Shown: piece after piece, positions 29,049-38,271 of the stretch
Numbering within the stretch: position 1 is the first letter of the stretch
How the letters are laid out: the number at the start of each line of letters is the position of its first letter
Source: Desulfobacca acetoxidans DSM 11109
Lineage (GTDB): Bacteria > Desulfobacterota > Desulfobaccia > Desulfobaccales > Desulfobaccaceae
Length of the DNA: 64,000 nt
Direction of reading: 5' to 3'
Assembly: GCF_000195295.1 (NCBI RefSeq)
Contig: NC_015388.1
Coordinates: 3,130,001 to 3,194,000, forward strand
The notes under the pieces: model-generated
What the model was told of the DNA's origin: nothing
What the model saw: only the letters and a program-made list of their open reading frames with translations
The model's database searches: none
Position numbers and translations under genes: made by a program

Positions 29049-30056
29049 ATGGCGGGCAGCAACGGCCAAGACGTCATCGTCGTTCAGGATCTGACCAAGG
29101 TTTTCGGCAATTTCGTTGCCGTAGACCATATCAGCTTCACGGCTCCGCCAGGCAAGATTTTCGGATTTTTAGGACCGAACGGGGCTGGCAAATCCACTAC
29201 TATACGAATGCTCTGTGGTCTATTGTTGCCCACCAGTGGCCGGGGCAGCGTTGCCGGGTGGGATATTGTCCGTCAATCCAATGAGATCAAGCAGCATATC
29301 GGCTACATGTCGCAGAGATTCTCCCTATATGAAGACCTCACCGCGGAAGAAAATCTAAGGTTTTTCGGCGGCGTCTATGGCCTGAGCGACCGCCGTTTGC
29401 GGGATCGTTCCCTGAAGGTGCTGCAACAGGTAGGATTATGGGAGCGACGCCAGGAAATGACAAAGAACTTGGCCCTCGGTCTCAGACAACGCCTGGCTCT
29501 AGCTTCGGCCATACTGCATGAGCCGCCTATCCTCTTCCTGGATGAACCCACCAGCGGCGTCGATCCCATTTCGCGGCGCAATTTTTGGGATATGATCTAC
29601 GCCCTGGCTGAGGGCGGGGTTACCATTCTCGTGACCACCCACTACATGGAGGAAGCAGAATTCTGTGACACCCTGGTGTTGATTTATCAGGGGCGTCTCA
29701 TAGCCCAGGGACCTCCTCGGGATCTGAAAAATTTAGTGACCGAAAATATCATGGCCCTTTATCCCGATCAGTTAGGAGAGGCTTTAGATATTCTGAGGCA
29801 ACTGCCCGAGCTGGGCGAAGTTGCAGTATTCGGCGATGGTCTGCATCTCACAACTACAGATCTGGAATCGGCTGAACACCTTGTTCGGAAGACCTTGACA
29901 CAACATGGGATCAAGGTTCGGGCTTTACGCCAGATCAAACCGACATTGGAAGACGCCTTTATCTCCCTCATCGAACGGGCGGGGAACCACGCAGTTGAGG
30001 GAAAAGGGATAAAAGGAAAAACGGCGGAAGGGGAAAAAGAAAGCCTGAGGCCCTGA
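29049..30056 (+). CDS. ABC exporter ATPase, YbhF C-half type
   Basis: A 335-residue ATPase with Walker A GPNGAGKST, signature LALGLRQRLALA and Walker B ILFLDEPTSGVD, followed by TTHYMEEAE. The signature lacks the normal LSGGQ, as also occurs in the second half of YbhF, so this pair may have one canonical and one degenerate site. A 122-base gap without a gene separates it from the previous ATPase. A lysine-rich tail (KGIKGKTAEGEKES) ends the protein. Confidence 0.9.
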   Translation: MAGSNGQDVIVVQDLTKVFGNFVAVDHISFTAPPGKIFGFLGPNGAGKSTTIRMLCGLLLPTSGRGSVAGWDIVRQSNEIKQHIGYMSQRFSLYEDLTAEENLRFFGGVYGLSDRRLRDRSLKVLQQVGLWERRQEMTKNLALGLRQRLALASAILHEPPILFLDEPTSGVDPISRRNFWDMIYALAEGGVTILVTTHYMEEAEFCDTLVLIYQGRLIAQGPPRDLKNLVTENIMALYPDQLGEALDILRQLPELGEVAVFGDGLHLTTTDLESAEHLVRKTLTQHGIKVRALRQIKPTLEDAFISLIERAGNHAVEGKGIKGKTAEGEKESLRP

Positions 30057-30135
30057 ATCGGAAACCTCTAGGCACCTACTCAAAATCGGCATTTATACCA
30101 CTGACCACTAACCCCTGACCGCTGGCCACCAAATT

Positions 30136-31269
30136 ATGGACCCTATCCGCACCTGGGCAGTTTTTCGCAAGGAACTCATTCATATCCGCCGCGACCCGGC
30201 GAGTCTTATCCAGGTCATATTGATTCCGGTGATTCTATTGTTAATCAACGGTTATGCCCTGAATTTTGACCTGAAGTATACCCCCATCGCAGTCTATAAT
30301 CAGGCGGGCGGGCGTCTGAGCGAAGATCTGGTACAGCGCTTCCGGGCCAGCCGATACTTTCAAATTTATCGGTATGTCTCGGATTATCATGAGATCTCCC
30401 ACCTTCTCAATACCCGCCAGATTATGGCCGCCCTCATCATTCCTTATGATTTTTCCCGACAGTTGAAGTCAGCCGAGACGGCGCAATTACAGCTTATTGT
30501 GGACGGAAGTAACGCCAACACCGCCAATCTGATTATTGGCTATGCCCAGGGGATAGCCGCAGCCTACAACGAGAAACTCCTCCTGGAGCGGCTGGAACAG
30601 CGGGGGCAGGCGCAATTGTCGATGCCCCTGGAAAGTCAACCCCGGTTGTGGTTCAATGAAGAACTCGAGAGCCGCAATTTCATCGTCCCCGGTCTCATCG
30701 CCATCATCATGACCATGGTGGGGGCTTTGCTTACTGCCCTGTGCATCATCCGGGAAAAGGAGCGAGGCAGCATGGAGGGTCTGATGGGTTCGCCCCTGAA
30801 GAAATCAGAGCTCATCTTCGGCAAATTGGGACCTTATTTTTTCATTGGCATGATCGACATGTTTATTGCGATGGCCATGGGGCAGCTTCTATTCGAAGTC
30901 CCATTTCGAGGCAATCTGCTCCTCTTTATCGGCCTGTCAGCCCTCTTCCTCGTGGTTGTCTTGGGTCAGGGTCTTTTCATCTCCGTCACCTCCCGGAGCC
31001 AACTGGAGGCTTATCAGATGGCGATTCTCACTACCTTTCTGCCAGCCTTCCTGCTCTCGGGTGCAATCTTCTCCATCGGGCAGATGCCTTATCTTCTTCA
31101 GTTGCTATCGTATCTGGTGCCAGCCACCTATCTGGTTAACATTAGTAAGGGCATCTATCTCAAAGGTATCGGCTGGTACATCCTATGGCCGGACGCCCTG
31201 ATCCTAATCGTCTTTGCCCTCTTTTTTCTCATCGCCTCCGGGCGCAAGTTTACCAAAAAGATTACCTGA
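30136..31269 (+). CDS. ABC-2 type permease (YbhS/YbhR family), first copy
   Basis: A 377-residue integral membrane protein. One N-terminal helix (SLIQVILIPVILLLINGYAL) is followed by a large periplasmic domain and five C-terminal helices (IVPGLIAIIMTMVGALLTAL onward). The cytoplasmic REKERGSMEGLMGSPLKKSEL coupling segment is the ABC2_membrane signature. It forms the transmembrane path with the next gene product. The start has no strong ribosome-binding site, and the preceding 79 bases contain short CCACTGACC/CCACTAACC/CCGCTGGCC repeats. Confidence 0.9.
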   Translation: MDPIRTWAVFRKELIHIRRDPASLIQVILIPVILLLINGYALNFDLKYTPIAVYNQAGGRLSEDLVQRFRASRYFQIYRYVSDYHEISHLLNTRQIMAALIIPYDFSRQLKSAETAQLQLIVDGSNANTANLIIGYAQGIAAAYNEKLLLERLEQRGQAQLSMPLESQPRLWFNEELESRNFIVPGLIAIIMTMVGALLTALCIIREKERGSMEGLMGSPLKKSELIFGKLGPYFFIGMIDMFIAMAMGQLLFEVPFRGNLLLFIGLSALFLVVVLGQGLFISVTSRSQLEAYQMAILTTFLPAFLLSGAIFSIGQMPYLLQLLSYLVPATYLVNISKGIYLKGIGWYILWPDALILIVFALFFLIASGRKFTKKIT

Positions 31270-31273
31270 GCTT

Positions 31274-32404
31274 ATGTGGAAACGCATCCGGCACATCATC
31301 AGAAAAGAATTCATCCAGGCCATGCGAGACCCGCGCCTGAGAATTTTTATTGTTCTGCCGCCCATTATTCAACTGCTTACCTACGGCTACACGATTAACT
31401 TCGATTTTCACCACATCCCGATAGCCGTCTGGGATGAAGCCTGTACGGCCCAGAGCCGTGAGTTTATTATGAGGTTCGCGCAGAATGATTATTTCGACTT
31501 GACCTATACCACCAACAGCCGAGAAGAGATGCGACAGCTTATCGATCGCAATAAAATCTCTCTGGCCTTGCATCTTCCCTGGGATTTCAGCCGGAAGCTG
31601 CAGGCAGGATATACGGCGCCGGTGCAGTTGATCCTGGACGGCACCGATTCTAATGCTGCTATCATTACTACACGTTACGCCAACAGTATTATTTTTGATT
31701 ATTCTACCGATATCCTGCGCCAGCGATTGCGCCGGCAGGGGATGGGGGGGGAATTGAGTGCACCCTTGATCATTGAGGACCGCACCTGGTTTAACCCGAA
31801 CCGGATCAGTTCAACTTCATTTGTGCCAGGCGTCGTAGCCATGGTGGTGATGTTGGTCAGCTTGCAGTTGACGGCCTTGTCAATAGTTCGGGAGAATGAG
31901 ATCGGTACCCTGGAACAGCTTCTAGTTTCACCCATCCGTCCCCTGGAGCTGCTTATGGGCAAAACCATCCCATTTATCATAATCTCTCTGGTTGATGTAG
32001 CCGTGGTCACCCTGGTCGCCATATACTGGTTTGAAGTGCCGTTCCGGGGCAGCCCTCTAGTACTGTTAGTGGGCACCCTCCTCTTTCTGTTCAGCACGGT
32101 AGGCGGCGGCCTGTTTATTTCTACGGTAAGCTCTACCCAACAGCAGGCCATGATGATCAGCGTTTTCTTCTTTATGCCCGCTATCCTGCTCTCAGGTCTG
32201 GTCTTTCCGATTCACAACATGCCCCTATTAGCTCAAATTTTCACCTACTTTAATCCCCTACGCTACTTCATCATCGTCTTACAGGATCTCTTCCTCAAGG
32301 GGGTGGGATTTGATGTACTGTGGCCCCAGATGGTAGGCATGCTAATATTAGGAGTGGCGATGGTCGCCCTTTCCGTCCTGCGATTTCGGAAAAGACTGAC
32401 GTAA
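31274..32404 (+). CDS. ABC-2 type permease (YbhS/YbhR family), second copy
   Basis: A 376-residue membrane protein paralogous to the previous gene, with the same plan: first helix FIVLPPIIQLLTYGYTI, a large outside loop, and VRENEIGTLEQLLVSPIRPLELL as the coupling segment before the last helices. The ATG at 31274 lies 4 bases after the upstream stop codon and gives the family-type start MWKRIRHIIRKEF; a longer frame would overlap the preceding gene. It ends the exporter operon, 35 bases from a convergent glycosyltransferase gene. Confidence 0.9.
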   Translation: MWKRIRHIIRKEFIQAMRDPRLRIFIVLPPIIQLLTYGYTINFDFHHIPIAVWDEACTAQSREFIMRFAQNDYFDLTYTTNSREEMRQLIDRNKISLALHLPWDFSRKLQAGYTAPVQLILDGTDSNAAIITTRYANSIIFDYSTDILRQRLRRQGMGGELSAPLIIEDRTWFNPNRISSTSFVPGVVAMVVMLVSLQLTALSIVRENEIGTLEQLLVSPIRPLELLMGKTIPFIIISLVDVAVVTLVAIYWFEVPFRGSPLVLLVGTLLFLFSTVGGGLFISTVSSTQQQAMMISVFFFMPAILLSGLVFPIHNMPLLAQIFTYFNPLRYFIIVLQDLFLKGVGFDVLWPQMVGMLILGVAMVALSVLRFRKRLT

Positions 32405-32439
32405 TAACATTTATGAGCAGAGGTTATTCGTTCGCTTTA

Positions 32440-33408
32440 TTATTCCCCGGAATTCCCCAACTCCTCTCGCACCACAAATCGCGGGCGTTGCCGCACCTCA
32501 CGGTAGATGCGCCCGACGTATTCACCGATGAGGGCCAGGCCGAACATCTGCAAGCCGGAAAAGACAAACAGGATGGCAAAGAGGGTAAAGACGCCCTCGA
32601 CTTCCGGCCCTACCCAGAACCGCCGGATAATCAGGAAGAGGCCGAATCCCAACCCGATGATAGCAATCAGCAGACCCAGGATGCCCACGGCGTGGATGGG
32701 CAGATGCGAAAAGCCGGTCATAAAGTCGAAATTCAGGCGGATGAGTTTTACCAGACTATACTTGGACTTGCCGCGGGTGCGCTCCTCGTGGCGGACAGGC
32801 ACTTCAGCAATCCGACGGGAGAACATGTTGGCCAGAGCCGGAATGAAACTGGTAGATTCATGGCACTGATTGATGCTGTCAATGACTTCCCGGCGATATG
32901 CCCGCAGCATACACCCATAATCTTTCAGGTGCACCCCCGTAACTTTGGACATTAACCAGTTGATAAAGGCCGATGGCAGACGCCGGAAAAAAGAGTCCCG
33001 GCGCGTCTCTCGCCAGCCGCCAACAGTGTCATAGCCTTCGGCCAGTTTGGCAAGGAGTTTCGGGATTTCTTCCGGCGGATTTTGCAGGTCTGCGTCCAGG
33101 GTAACGATGACCTGACCTCGAGCCGCTTGGAAACCGGCAAAAATTGCCGGGTGCTGGCCGAAATTGCGGATAAATTGCAGTCCATGCACCTGCCCAGAAT
33201 GATCTTGATACATCCGGGAGATAATTTCCCAGGACCGGTCCGACGACCCATCGTCCACAAACACAATTTCATACGGTTGATTTAACTTGTCTAAGGTAGC
33301 GAAGAGCCGACGGCCTAGTTCCGGAAGGTTTTCTTCTTCGTTATAAACCGGAATGACCACCGAAAGATATGGTGGTTCATTATAAGCAGCCCCGGAGGAC
33401 TGGTTCAT
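32440..33408 (-). CDS. Family 2 glycosyltransferase, polyprenyl-phosphate sugar transferase type
   Basis: About 322 residues from MNQSSGAAYNEPPYL. The GT-A domain begins LSVVIPVYNEEENL, has the metal-binding DADLQNPPEEIP and FVDDGSSDRSWE motifs, and YGCMLRAYRR in the acceptor region. Two C-terminal membrane helices follow (GILGLLIAIIGLGFGLFLII and LFAILFVFSGLQMFGLALIG), then GRIYREVRQRPRFV. This is the DPM1/ArnC/GtrB layout: transfer of a sugar from a nucleotide donor to undecaprenyl phosphate on the inner leaflet for later wall or lipid modification. The sugar is unknown. The start at 33408 avoids overlap with rnpB. Confidence 0.9.
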   Translation of the reverse strand: MNQSSGAAYNEPPYLSVVIPVYNEEENLPELGRRLFATLDKLNQPYEIVFVDDGSSDRSWEIISRMYQDHSGQVHGLQFIRNFGQHPAIFAGFQAARGQVIVTLDADLQNPPEEIPKLLAKLAEGYDTVGGWRETRRDSFFRRLPSAFINWLMSKVTGVHLKDYGCMLRAYRREVIDSINQCHESTSFIPALANMFSRRIAEVPVRHEERTRGKSKYSLVKLIRLNFDFMTGFSHLPIHAVGILGLLIAIIGLGFGLFLIIRRFWVGPEVEGVFTLFAILFVFSGLQMFGLALIGEYVGRIYREVRQRPRFVVREELGNSGE

Positions 33409-33480
33409 GGCTGATATACCCCATTCCATTGGAATTAAGAAAAATTGCCGGCGGGTTTGTTCCCCCAGGAAACAAATCAT

Positions 33481-33850
33481 CGAGAGCAGGCCATAAGCCG
33501 AGTTCTGTTCCGGAGTCCTCCGGTGATGATCATTCCTCTAGAACCGCCATTGCTGGCGGTCTCCAGCAGCCTACCCGGGAGCCTCGGACGGGCCGTCCTC
33601 TCACGCTCCCCTATTTGGCCTTGCTCCAGGTGGGGTTTGCCTAGCTTCCGGCGTCGCCGCCGGAACTGGTGAGCTCTTACCTCGCCGTTTCACCCTTGCC
33701 GAGGTGGGTTCTCCACCCCGGCGGTCTATTCTCTGTGGCACTTTCCTTAGGGTCGCCCCCACTGGGCGTTACCCAGCACCTTGCCCTGCGGAGCTCGGAC
33801 TTTCCTCCCGCCAACCCTTGAGTTGGCCAGCGATCATCCAGCCTGCTCTG
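33481..33850 (-). ncRNA. rnpB: RNase P RNA, bacterial type A
   Basis: The minus strand shows the universal core: GAGGAAAGTCCGAGCTCC near the 5' end and CAGAACTCGGCTTATGGCC near the 3' end, which form P4. It also has GGTAACGCCC, the GGGTGAAACGGCGAGGTAAG region and the pairing ends GAGCAGGC / GCCTGCTC. This is the ribozyme that trims tRNA 5' leaders. Ends are set from the P1 helix and may be off by a few bases. Confidence 0.95.
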
Positions 33851-33867
33851 ATGATTTATCTATTTAT

Positions 33868-33896
33868 ATTATATGATTTTTACCGCTCTCGGTCAA
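33868..33896 (-). promoter_or_regulatory. rnpB promoter
   Basis: On the minus strand TTGACC (33891-33896) and TATAAT (33868-33873) are spaced by exactly 17 bases, near-consensus sigma-70. It lies 18 bases before the mature RNase P RNA 5' end, so a short leader may be trimmed. Confidence 0.8.
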
Positions 33897-34091
33897 TGGC
33901 CTCGATAATCAGGCAACTCCGTATCTCAATGTCTTTCCGGGTGATTTGCCAGGCAGCACAGCCACCTGAGATTTGCCGTACTTTTCTAGCAGTTACCTGC
34001 TGCTCCACTATCCGCCAGCCTTTTCCAGGTGGCTGGGGCGGGATCGACCGCCTGCGCGGGCGGCTGGTGCTATAAAGCCGCGGGCCAGCGA

Positions 34092-34835
34092 TCAAGCCGC
34101 TTGAGCCGAATCTGGTCTGCCGTTATCCTCCGGCGGCGCAAAATAGATAATTCGCTGGCAATGAGGACAGGTCATAAGTTCCTGGTTCATTTGGAGCTCG
34201 ATGAACTGCTGCGGCGGCAGGTTCATATGGCAGGCCTGGCAAACACCCTGGCGAACCTCGGTGATGGCGGTGCCATTGCGCCTTTCTCGAATGAAGTCGT
34301 ACCGTTTCAGGAGCTGATTCCCAATGGTCTCTTGCAGTTTTCGGCGCTGGGATTGCAGTACCTCCATCTTTTCCATCTGTTCGGCTATCTCGGTCTGGAC
34401 TTTGGCCTGCATTCTTGCCAGTTCCTGTCGCCTACCGGCAAGCTCTTCATTAAGGGCCAGCAGATCGGCATTGATACGTTCAACTTGCTCCAGAAGTTCA
34501 AGAATTTCGGTCTCTTTCTGATCCTTTCGATCTTCTTTGAAGGCAATTTCCTTAAGCATCGCCTTATACTCAATGTTGTCTTTAATCTCCATGAGGCGCT
34601 GCCGACTACGGGTGATGCCCTCATCCAACATAGCCATCTCCGATTCCACCTGGCGATGCTGCTTTTTAACCTCCTCGAGTTGCTGCTGTTTTTCCGCGGC
34701 CGTCGCCTCAACTTCGGCCAACCTGCTTTCCAGTTCTCTCATGCTCTCTGGAAGTTCTTCTTGAATCTGGAAGAGTCCGCGGATCTCCAGATCAACCTTC
34801 TGCAGAGAGATGAGGTTTGTTAGTTCCTCTAACAA
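34092..34835 (-). CDS. Coiled-coil zinc-ribbon protein
   Basis: A 247-residue protein. Residues about 15-190 form a long antiparallel coiled coil rich in Glu, Lys, Gln and Leu, and the C-terminus carries a four-Cys zinc ribbon (CQACHMNLPP and CPHCQRIIYF). This is the family annotated as C4-type zinc-ribbon domain proteins in many bacteria. Members often lie next to a Nif3-like gene and rnpB, as here. Function is not firmly known; nucleic-acid binding is suspected from the ribbon. The start follows the Nif3 gene by about 90 bases in the same direction, so the two may be one operon. Confidence 0.85.
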   Translation of the reverse strand: MLEELTNLISLQKVDLEIRGLFQIQEELPESMRELESRLAEVEATAAEKQQQLEEVKKQHRQVESEMAMLDEGITRSRQRLMEIKDNIEYKAMLKEIAFKEDRKDQKETEILELLEQVERINADLLALNEELAGRRQELARMQAKVQTEIAEQMEKMEVLQSQRRKLQETIGNQLLKRYDFIRERRNGTAITEVRQGVCQACHMNLPPQQFIELQMNQELMTCPHCQRIIYFAPPEDNGRPDSAQAA

Positions 34836-34926
34836 CGTTGTCCTCCAATGTCAATGTTTCGCTTTGCGGGGGGGGATAGCGCTAGCAGTGATGCCGTTCT
34901 TGCCGCAGAACAGGTGTCAAGCGACA

Positions 34927-36045
34927 TCAGACGTAACGGAATGGATCACTCCCCCATGAATCAGGGACAATCTCCAACGGCAGGTGCGCCTGAGCCAGAG
35001 CCGCCCCTAATCGCCGCCCCCATTCAGGGATAAAAAGAACCTCAGTGGCAAAATGCCCGAGATCCAAGATTGCCATTCTTTCCTGCGCCCAGGGAACTGC
35101 TTGATGATAACGGATATCTCCCGTAATAAAGATTTCAGCGCCTTGTTCCCAGGCACGTTCTATGAGATCGCCGCCGCTGCCGCCGCATACGGCTACCCGC
35201 TGTACCTTACTTGGCGTCCGGCCGGCTACCTTAATAAAAGGAACTTTGAATAATTGCTTCAAGTCAACCAGCACCTGTTCAAAAGAACGAGGTTGCGACC
35301 ACTGCCCTATCCGGCCGATTCCCAAGGGCATCCCTGGGTTTTTCAGCGGGTAGAGATCATACGCCACTTCTTCATAAGGATGAACCGCTTTCAGCCGTCG
35401 CAGCACCGATTCCGCCAGACGCTCCGGCAACACTACTTCCAGACGTGATTCCACTGCCCGGGTCAATCCCTCGGCGTCTTGGCGCCATGGACCTGCACCG
35501 GCCAAAGGCCGGTATGTCCCCTCACCTCGAGCGGCAAAGGAACAATGTTCGTATCGACCGATAACCCCAGCGCCAACTCCACAGATCGCTTCCCGGATTC
35601 GGTCTTCATAGCCCACCGGGGTGAACACACTGAGTTTAAGCATTGCCTCGGTTTGCGTGATCTCCAGCGGCTTGGCCGACCCAAGGTTTAAGACCCGGAC
35701 CAGATAGTCATTCAGGCCATCTACTGCCACATCCAGGTTGGTATGAGCCGCTGCCACTACCAGATCATGCTTAATAGCAAAGCTTATGGCCCTCTCCAAT
35801 GGTCTATCCGGGCAAAACCGCTCCACCGGTTTAAAGAGCAAGGGATGGTGGCTGAGGACCATCTGCGCCCCTACCTCCACCGCTCCGTGCAAGACTGCCT
35901 CAGAGGCCTCCAAGGCTACTACGAGTTTGTCCACCTCCTGGCGAAAGGAGCCGATAGCCAGACCTACCCGATCCCAGGGTAACGCCAGCGAAACCGGCGC
36001 CTGTTCTTCCACTAAAGCCAATATCTGGCCAACTTTAGCACTCAT
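34927..36045 (-). CDS. Nif3-like dinuclear metal-centre protein (YqfO type)
   Basis: A 372-residue protein of the Nif3/GTP cyclohydrolase I type 2 homolog family. Metal ligands are seen in VLSHHPLLF, AAHTNLD and, near the C-terminus, ITGDIRYH and LGHFATE. A PII/CutA-like insert lies between the two halves (about residues 130-235: KLSVFTPVGYEDRIREAI). This is the three-part form known from B. subtilis YqfO. The substrate is unproven. The start MSAKVGQILALVEEQAP is preferred to a frame 12 residues longer. A small CCGGCC-AAA-GGCCGG hairpin lies within the coding sequence near 35500. Confidence 0.9.
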   Translation of the reverse strand: MSAKVGQILALVEEQAPVSLALPWDRVGLAIGSFRQEVDKLVVALEASEAVLHGAVEVGAQMVLSHHPLLFKPVERFCPDRPLERAISFAIKHDLVVAAAHTNLDVAVDGLNDYLVRVLNLGSAKPLEITQTEAMLKLSVFTPVGYEDRIREAICGVGAGVIGRYEHCSFAARGEGTYRPLAGAGPWRQDAEGLTRAVESRLEVVLPERLAESVLRRLKAVHPYEEVAYDLYPLKNPGMPLGIGRIGQWSQPRSFEQVLVDLKQLFKVPFIKVAGRTPSKVQRVAVCGGSGGDLIERAWEQGAEIFITGDIRYHQAVPWAQERMAILDLGHFATEVLFIPEWGRRLGAALAQAHLPLEIVPDSWGSDPFRYV

Positions 36046-36147
36046 ACTAAATAAAGATGGGGTGCTCCTTAGGCACCCCATTTTCCCTTCTTTTAAAACT
36101 GTACTGCTTATATGTTTCTAGCAATTTCATTACCATAGTTGTGCCAA

Positions 36148-36223
36148 TGGTGGGCCCACCTGGATTCGAACCAGGAACCTTCCGGTTATGAGCCGGTGGC
36201 TCTGACCGTTGAGCTATGGGCCC
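36148..36223 (-). tRNA. tRNA with CAU anticodon (elongator Met or Ile2), CCA encoded
   Basis: A 76-nt cloverleaf on the minus strand. The acceptor is GGGCCCA/TGGGCCC, with D arm AGCTCAACGGTCAGAGC, anticodon stem-loop CCGG-CTCATAA-CCGG and T arm CCTGGTTCGAATCCAGG. The discriminator is A and is followed by an encoded CCA. The anticodon is CAU. It has no initiator features (no C-A mismatch at the acceptor top), so it reads AUG as elongator Met or, after lysidine modification, AUA as Ile; the sequence alone does not settle which. Confidence 0.93.
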
Positions 36224-36537
36224 GGAGCGGTTTACCGCACTAAATAAATTGATATGGTTTCGAGCTTCAAGTTTCGAGATTAGAGATCAAACTGAAAGGG
36301 AATATATCTCCGGATTATCCGATAAGGCGGACATCAAGATATCCTCTCAAGACTCGGCAAAAGAAACTCTGAGCCCTTGTCTTTCATAGTATAACTCAAA
36401 TATCTCCTGGGGGAAAAATTTTTCTCGGCCCCGCCGCCATAAAGGCAAAAAATCGGTCTTCATACGGAAATTTCCCGGCATAGAACTGTGGGCTTACTCC
36501 CCTCGCTAGCAAAATAACCGCTTCCGGATGGAATATA
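36224..36537. other. Gap between rpoD and the tRNA
   Basis: This 314-bp region shows no gene or clear hairpin terminator. It presumably contains the rpoD 3' untranslated end and the tRNA promoter. Confidence 0.4.
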
Positions 36538-38271
36538 TCAATATTCCGCAAAACTTTGCAGGCGTTTAAGGCGTGAAGCATGCCTTAACTTTCGCAAGGC
36601 CTTGGCTTCTATCTGACGTATCCGCTCCCGGGTGACCATAAACTTCTTCCCAACTTCTTCCAGGGTATGGTCCGTCTTTTCGCCGATGCCGAAGCGCAAC
36701 CTGATAACTTTTTCTTCCCGTGGGGTCAACGTAGACAGAACCTTGCGGGTAATTTCGGCCAGGTTGAGGTTTTCCACTGCTTCAGTGGGAGAAGAAATCT
36801 TCTTATCCTCAATAAAATCAGCAAGGTAACTATCCTCTTCCTCTCCGATTGGAGTTTCCAGCGAGATCGGCTCCTTGGCGATTTTGAGCACTTTGCGCAC
36901 TTTTTCTAACGGATATTCCATCTTTTCGGCCAGTTCTTCAGGGGTTGGCTCCCGCCCGATCTCCTGTACCAGGTAACGGGAGGTGCGCAACAGCTTGTTG
37001 ATAGTTTCAATCATATGCACCGGGATGCGTATTGTTCGGGCCTGGTCGGCTATCGCCCGGGTAATAGCCTGGCGAATCCACCAGGTGGCATAGGTACTAA
37101 ACTTATACCCCCGTTCATATTCAAATTTTTCCACTGCTTTCATCAGGCCGATATTCCCTTCCTGGATCAGGTCTAGAAACTGCAATCCCCGGTTGGTATA
37201 CTTCTTGGCGATGCTGACAACCAACCTGAGGTTGGCTTCTACTAACTCGGATTTGGCCCGGGATGCCTGACGATCTCCCCTCTGCACCCGCTTTTGGATT
37301 TCAAGCAATTTTTCTGCTGATAATCCGGTTTCGCTTTCGATTTTTTGCAATCGCCTCTGCGCCCCCCGCCAACTCTCCGCCAATTGCGCTATTTCGACTA
37401 TCGATAGCTCACCATCCAACTCCGGAGAAATTCCAGAAAGGAGTTTTTCTTGTAACTTACGGCAGAGGTGCCTGAATTCCGGGGCATCAAGCCCGATTTT
37501 CTGTAAACAACGATCAATCTCCTTCTGGGAGGCCCGGACGGCATAACTGTAATCGTTGATCTGGCGAATGATCCTGTTGAGTTGATGCTGGGGTAGTTTA
37601 AGGCTTTTGAACTGCTCCACCATCCGTTGGCGATATCTCTCCAATCGGGTTTGCAACTGCACCCGTTTCTCTTCTGACAGAGTTTTGCTGGCCAAACAAG
37701 ACTGTAGTCTCTTTATAAGATCGTTTAGTCTATAAATTCCTTGGATGACCTGCTGCAGCCGGTCTGGTTGGATGCCCTGCTCCAACCCATCCTCGAGCAA
37801 TTCTTTACACTCCTCAGAATGCGACGGCTTTTCCTGTTCCAAGCGGTGGGCAATTTCTAGTATTGCCCGGATGCCAAATTTGGTTTCCAACAAAGCACTG
37901 ACGATTTCTTTGCACCCCTCTTCAATCCTTTTGGCAATTTCTATTTCGCCCTCCCGGGTAAGTAAAGAGACCGTCCCCATCTCTCTTAAGTACATCTTCA
38001 CCGGGTCGTCAAGACGCACAGAAGCTCCGGCTTCGAGATCCACCAAAATCTCAGCCGGTTCATACCCCCCCTGTGAGGAAAAATTCACTTTAGTGGGCAG
38101 CTCTAACAGGTCAAAGTCGAGATCATCCAGGACTATCGTGTCCCCTGCAGTTTCTTTCAATACCGGCTCTGCCTCCCCCTCTTCGGTATATTCTCCAAAG
38201 GAAATAAATCCATGCGGATCTTCCAGGTGAATATACTCCCCCAGGTCACTAAGACTGACTCCTTTGCCCAT
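36538..38271 (-). CDS. rpoD: Primary sigma factor RpoD
   Basis: A 577-residue sigma-70. Region 1.2 is [18 protein letters not shown], region 2 runs from [19 protein letters not shown] through [18 protein letters not shown], region 3 is IHMIETIN-like ([13 protein letters not shown]), and the region 4.2 HTH is [20 protein letters not shown]. Between 1.2 and 2 lies a long helical non-conserved region (residues about 125-330). The first about 85 residues are acidic and do not resemble the usual region 1.1. AAGGAG 8 bases before the ATG at 38271 favours that start over 38301. It overlaps the dnaG end by 23 bases and is the last gene of the macromolecular synthesis run. Confidence 0.96.
   Translation of the reverse strand: MGKGVSLSDLGEYIHLEDPHGFISFGEYTEEGEAEPVLKETAGDTIVLDDLDFDLLELPTKVNFSSQGGYEPAEILVDLEAGASVRLDDPVKMYLREMGTVSLLTREGEIEIAKRIEEGCKEIVSALLETKFGIRAILEIAHRLEQEKPSHSEECKELLEDGLEQGIQPDRLQQVIQGIYRLNDLIKRLQSCLASKTLSEEKRVQLQTRLERYRQRMVEQFKSLKLPQHQLNRIIRQINDYSYAVRASQKEIDRCLQKIGLDAPEFRHLCRKLQEKLLSGISPELDGELSIVEIAQLAESWRGAQRRLQKIESETGLSAEKLLEIQKRVQRGDRQASRAKSELVEANLRLVVSIAKKYTNRGLQFLDLIQEGNIGLMKAVEKFEYERGYKFSTYATWWIRQAITRAIADQARTIRIPVHMIETINKLLRTSRYLVQEIGREPTPEELAEKMEYPLEKVRKVLKIAKEPISLETPIGEEEDSYLADFIEDKKISSPTEAVENLNLAEITRKVLSTLTPREEKVIRLRFGIGEKTDHTLEEVGKKFMVTRERIRQIEAKALRKLRHASRLKRLQSFAEY

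Noticed and set aside
32320-32955. 211-codon plus-strand frame opposite the glycosyltransferase
   Set aside because: Antisense to a clear GT2 gene, with composition typical of a shadow frame.
33704-34075. 123-codon plus-strand frame near 33.9 kb
   Set aside because: It overlaps rnpB and its promoter.
34029-34823. 264-codon plus-strand frame opposite the zinc-ribbon gene
   Set aside because: It is the Phe/Leu-rich antisense of a coiled-coil gene, a well-known artefact.
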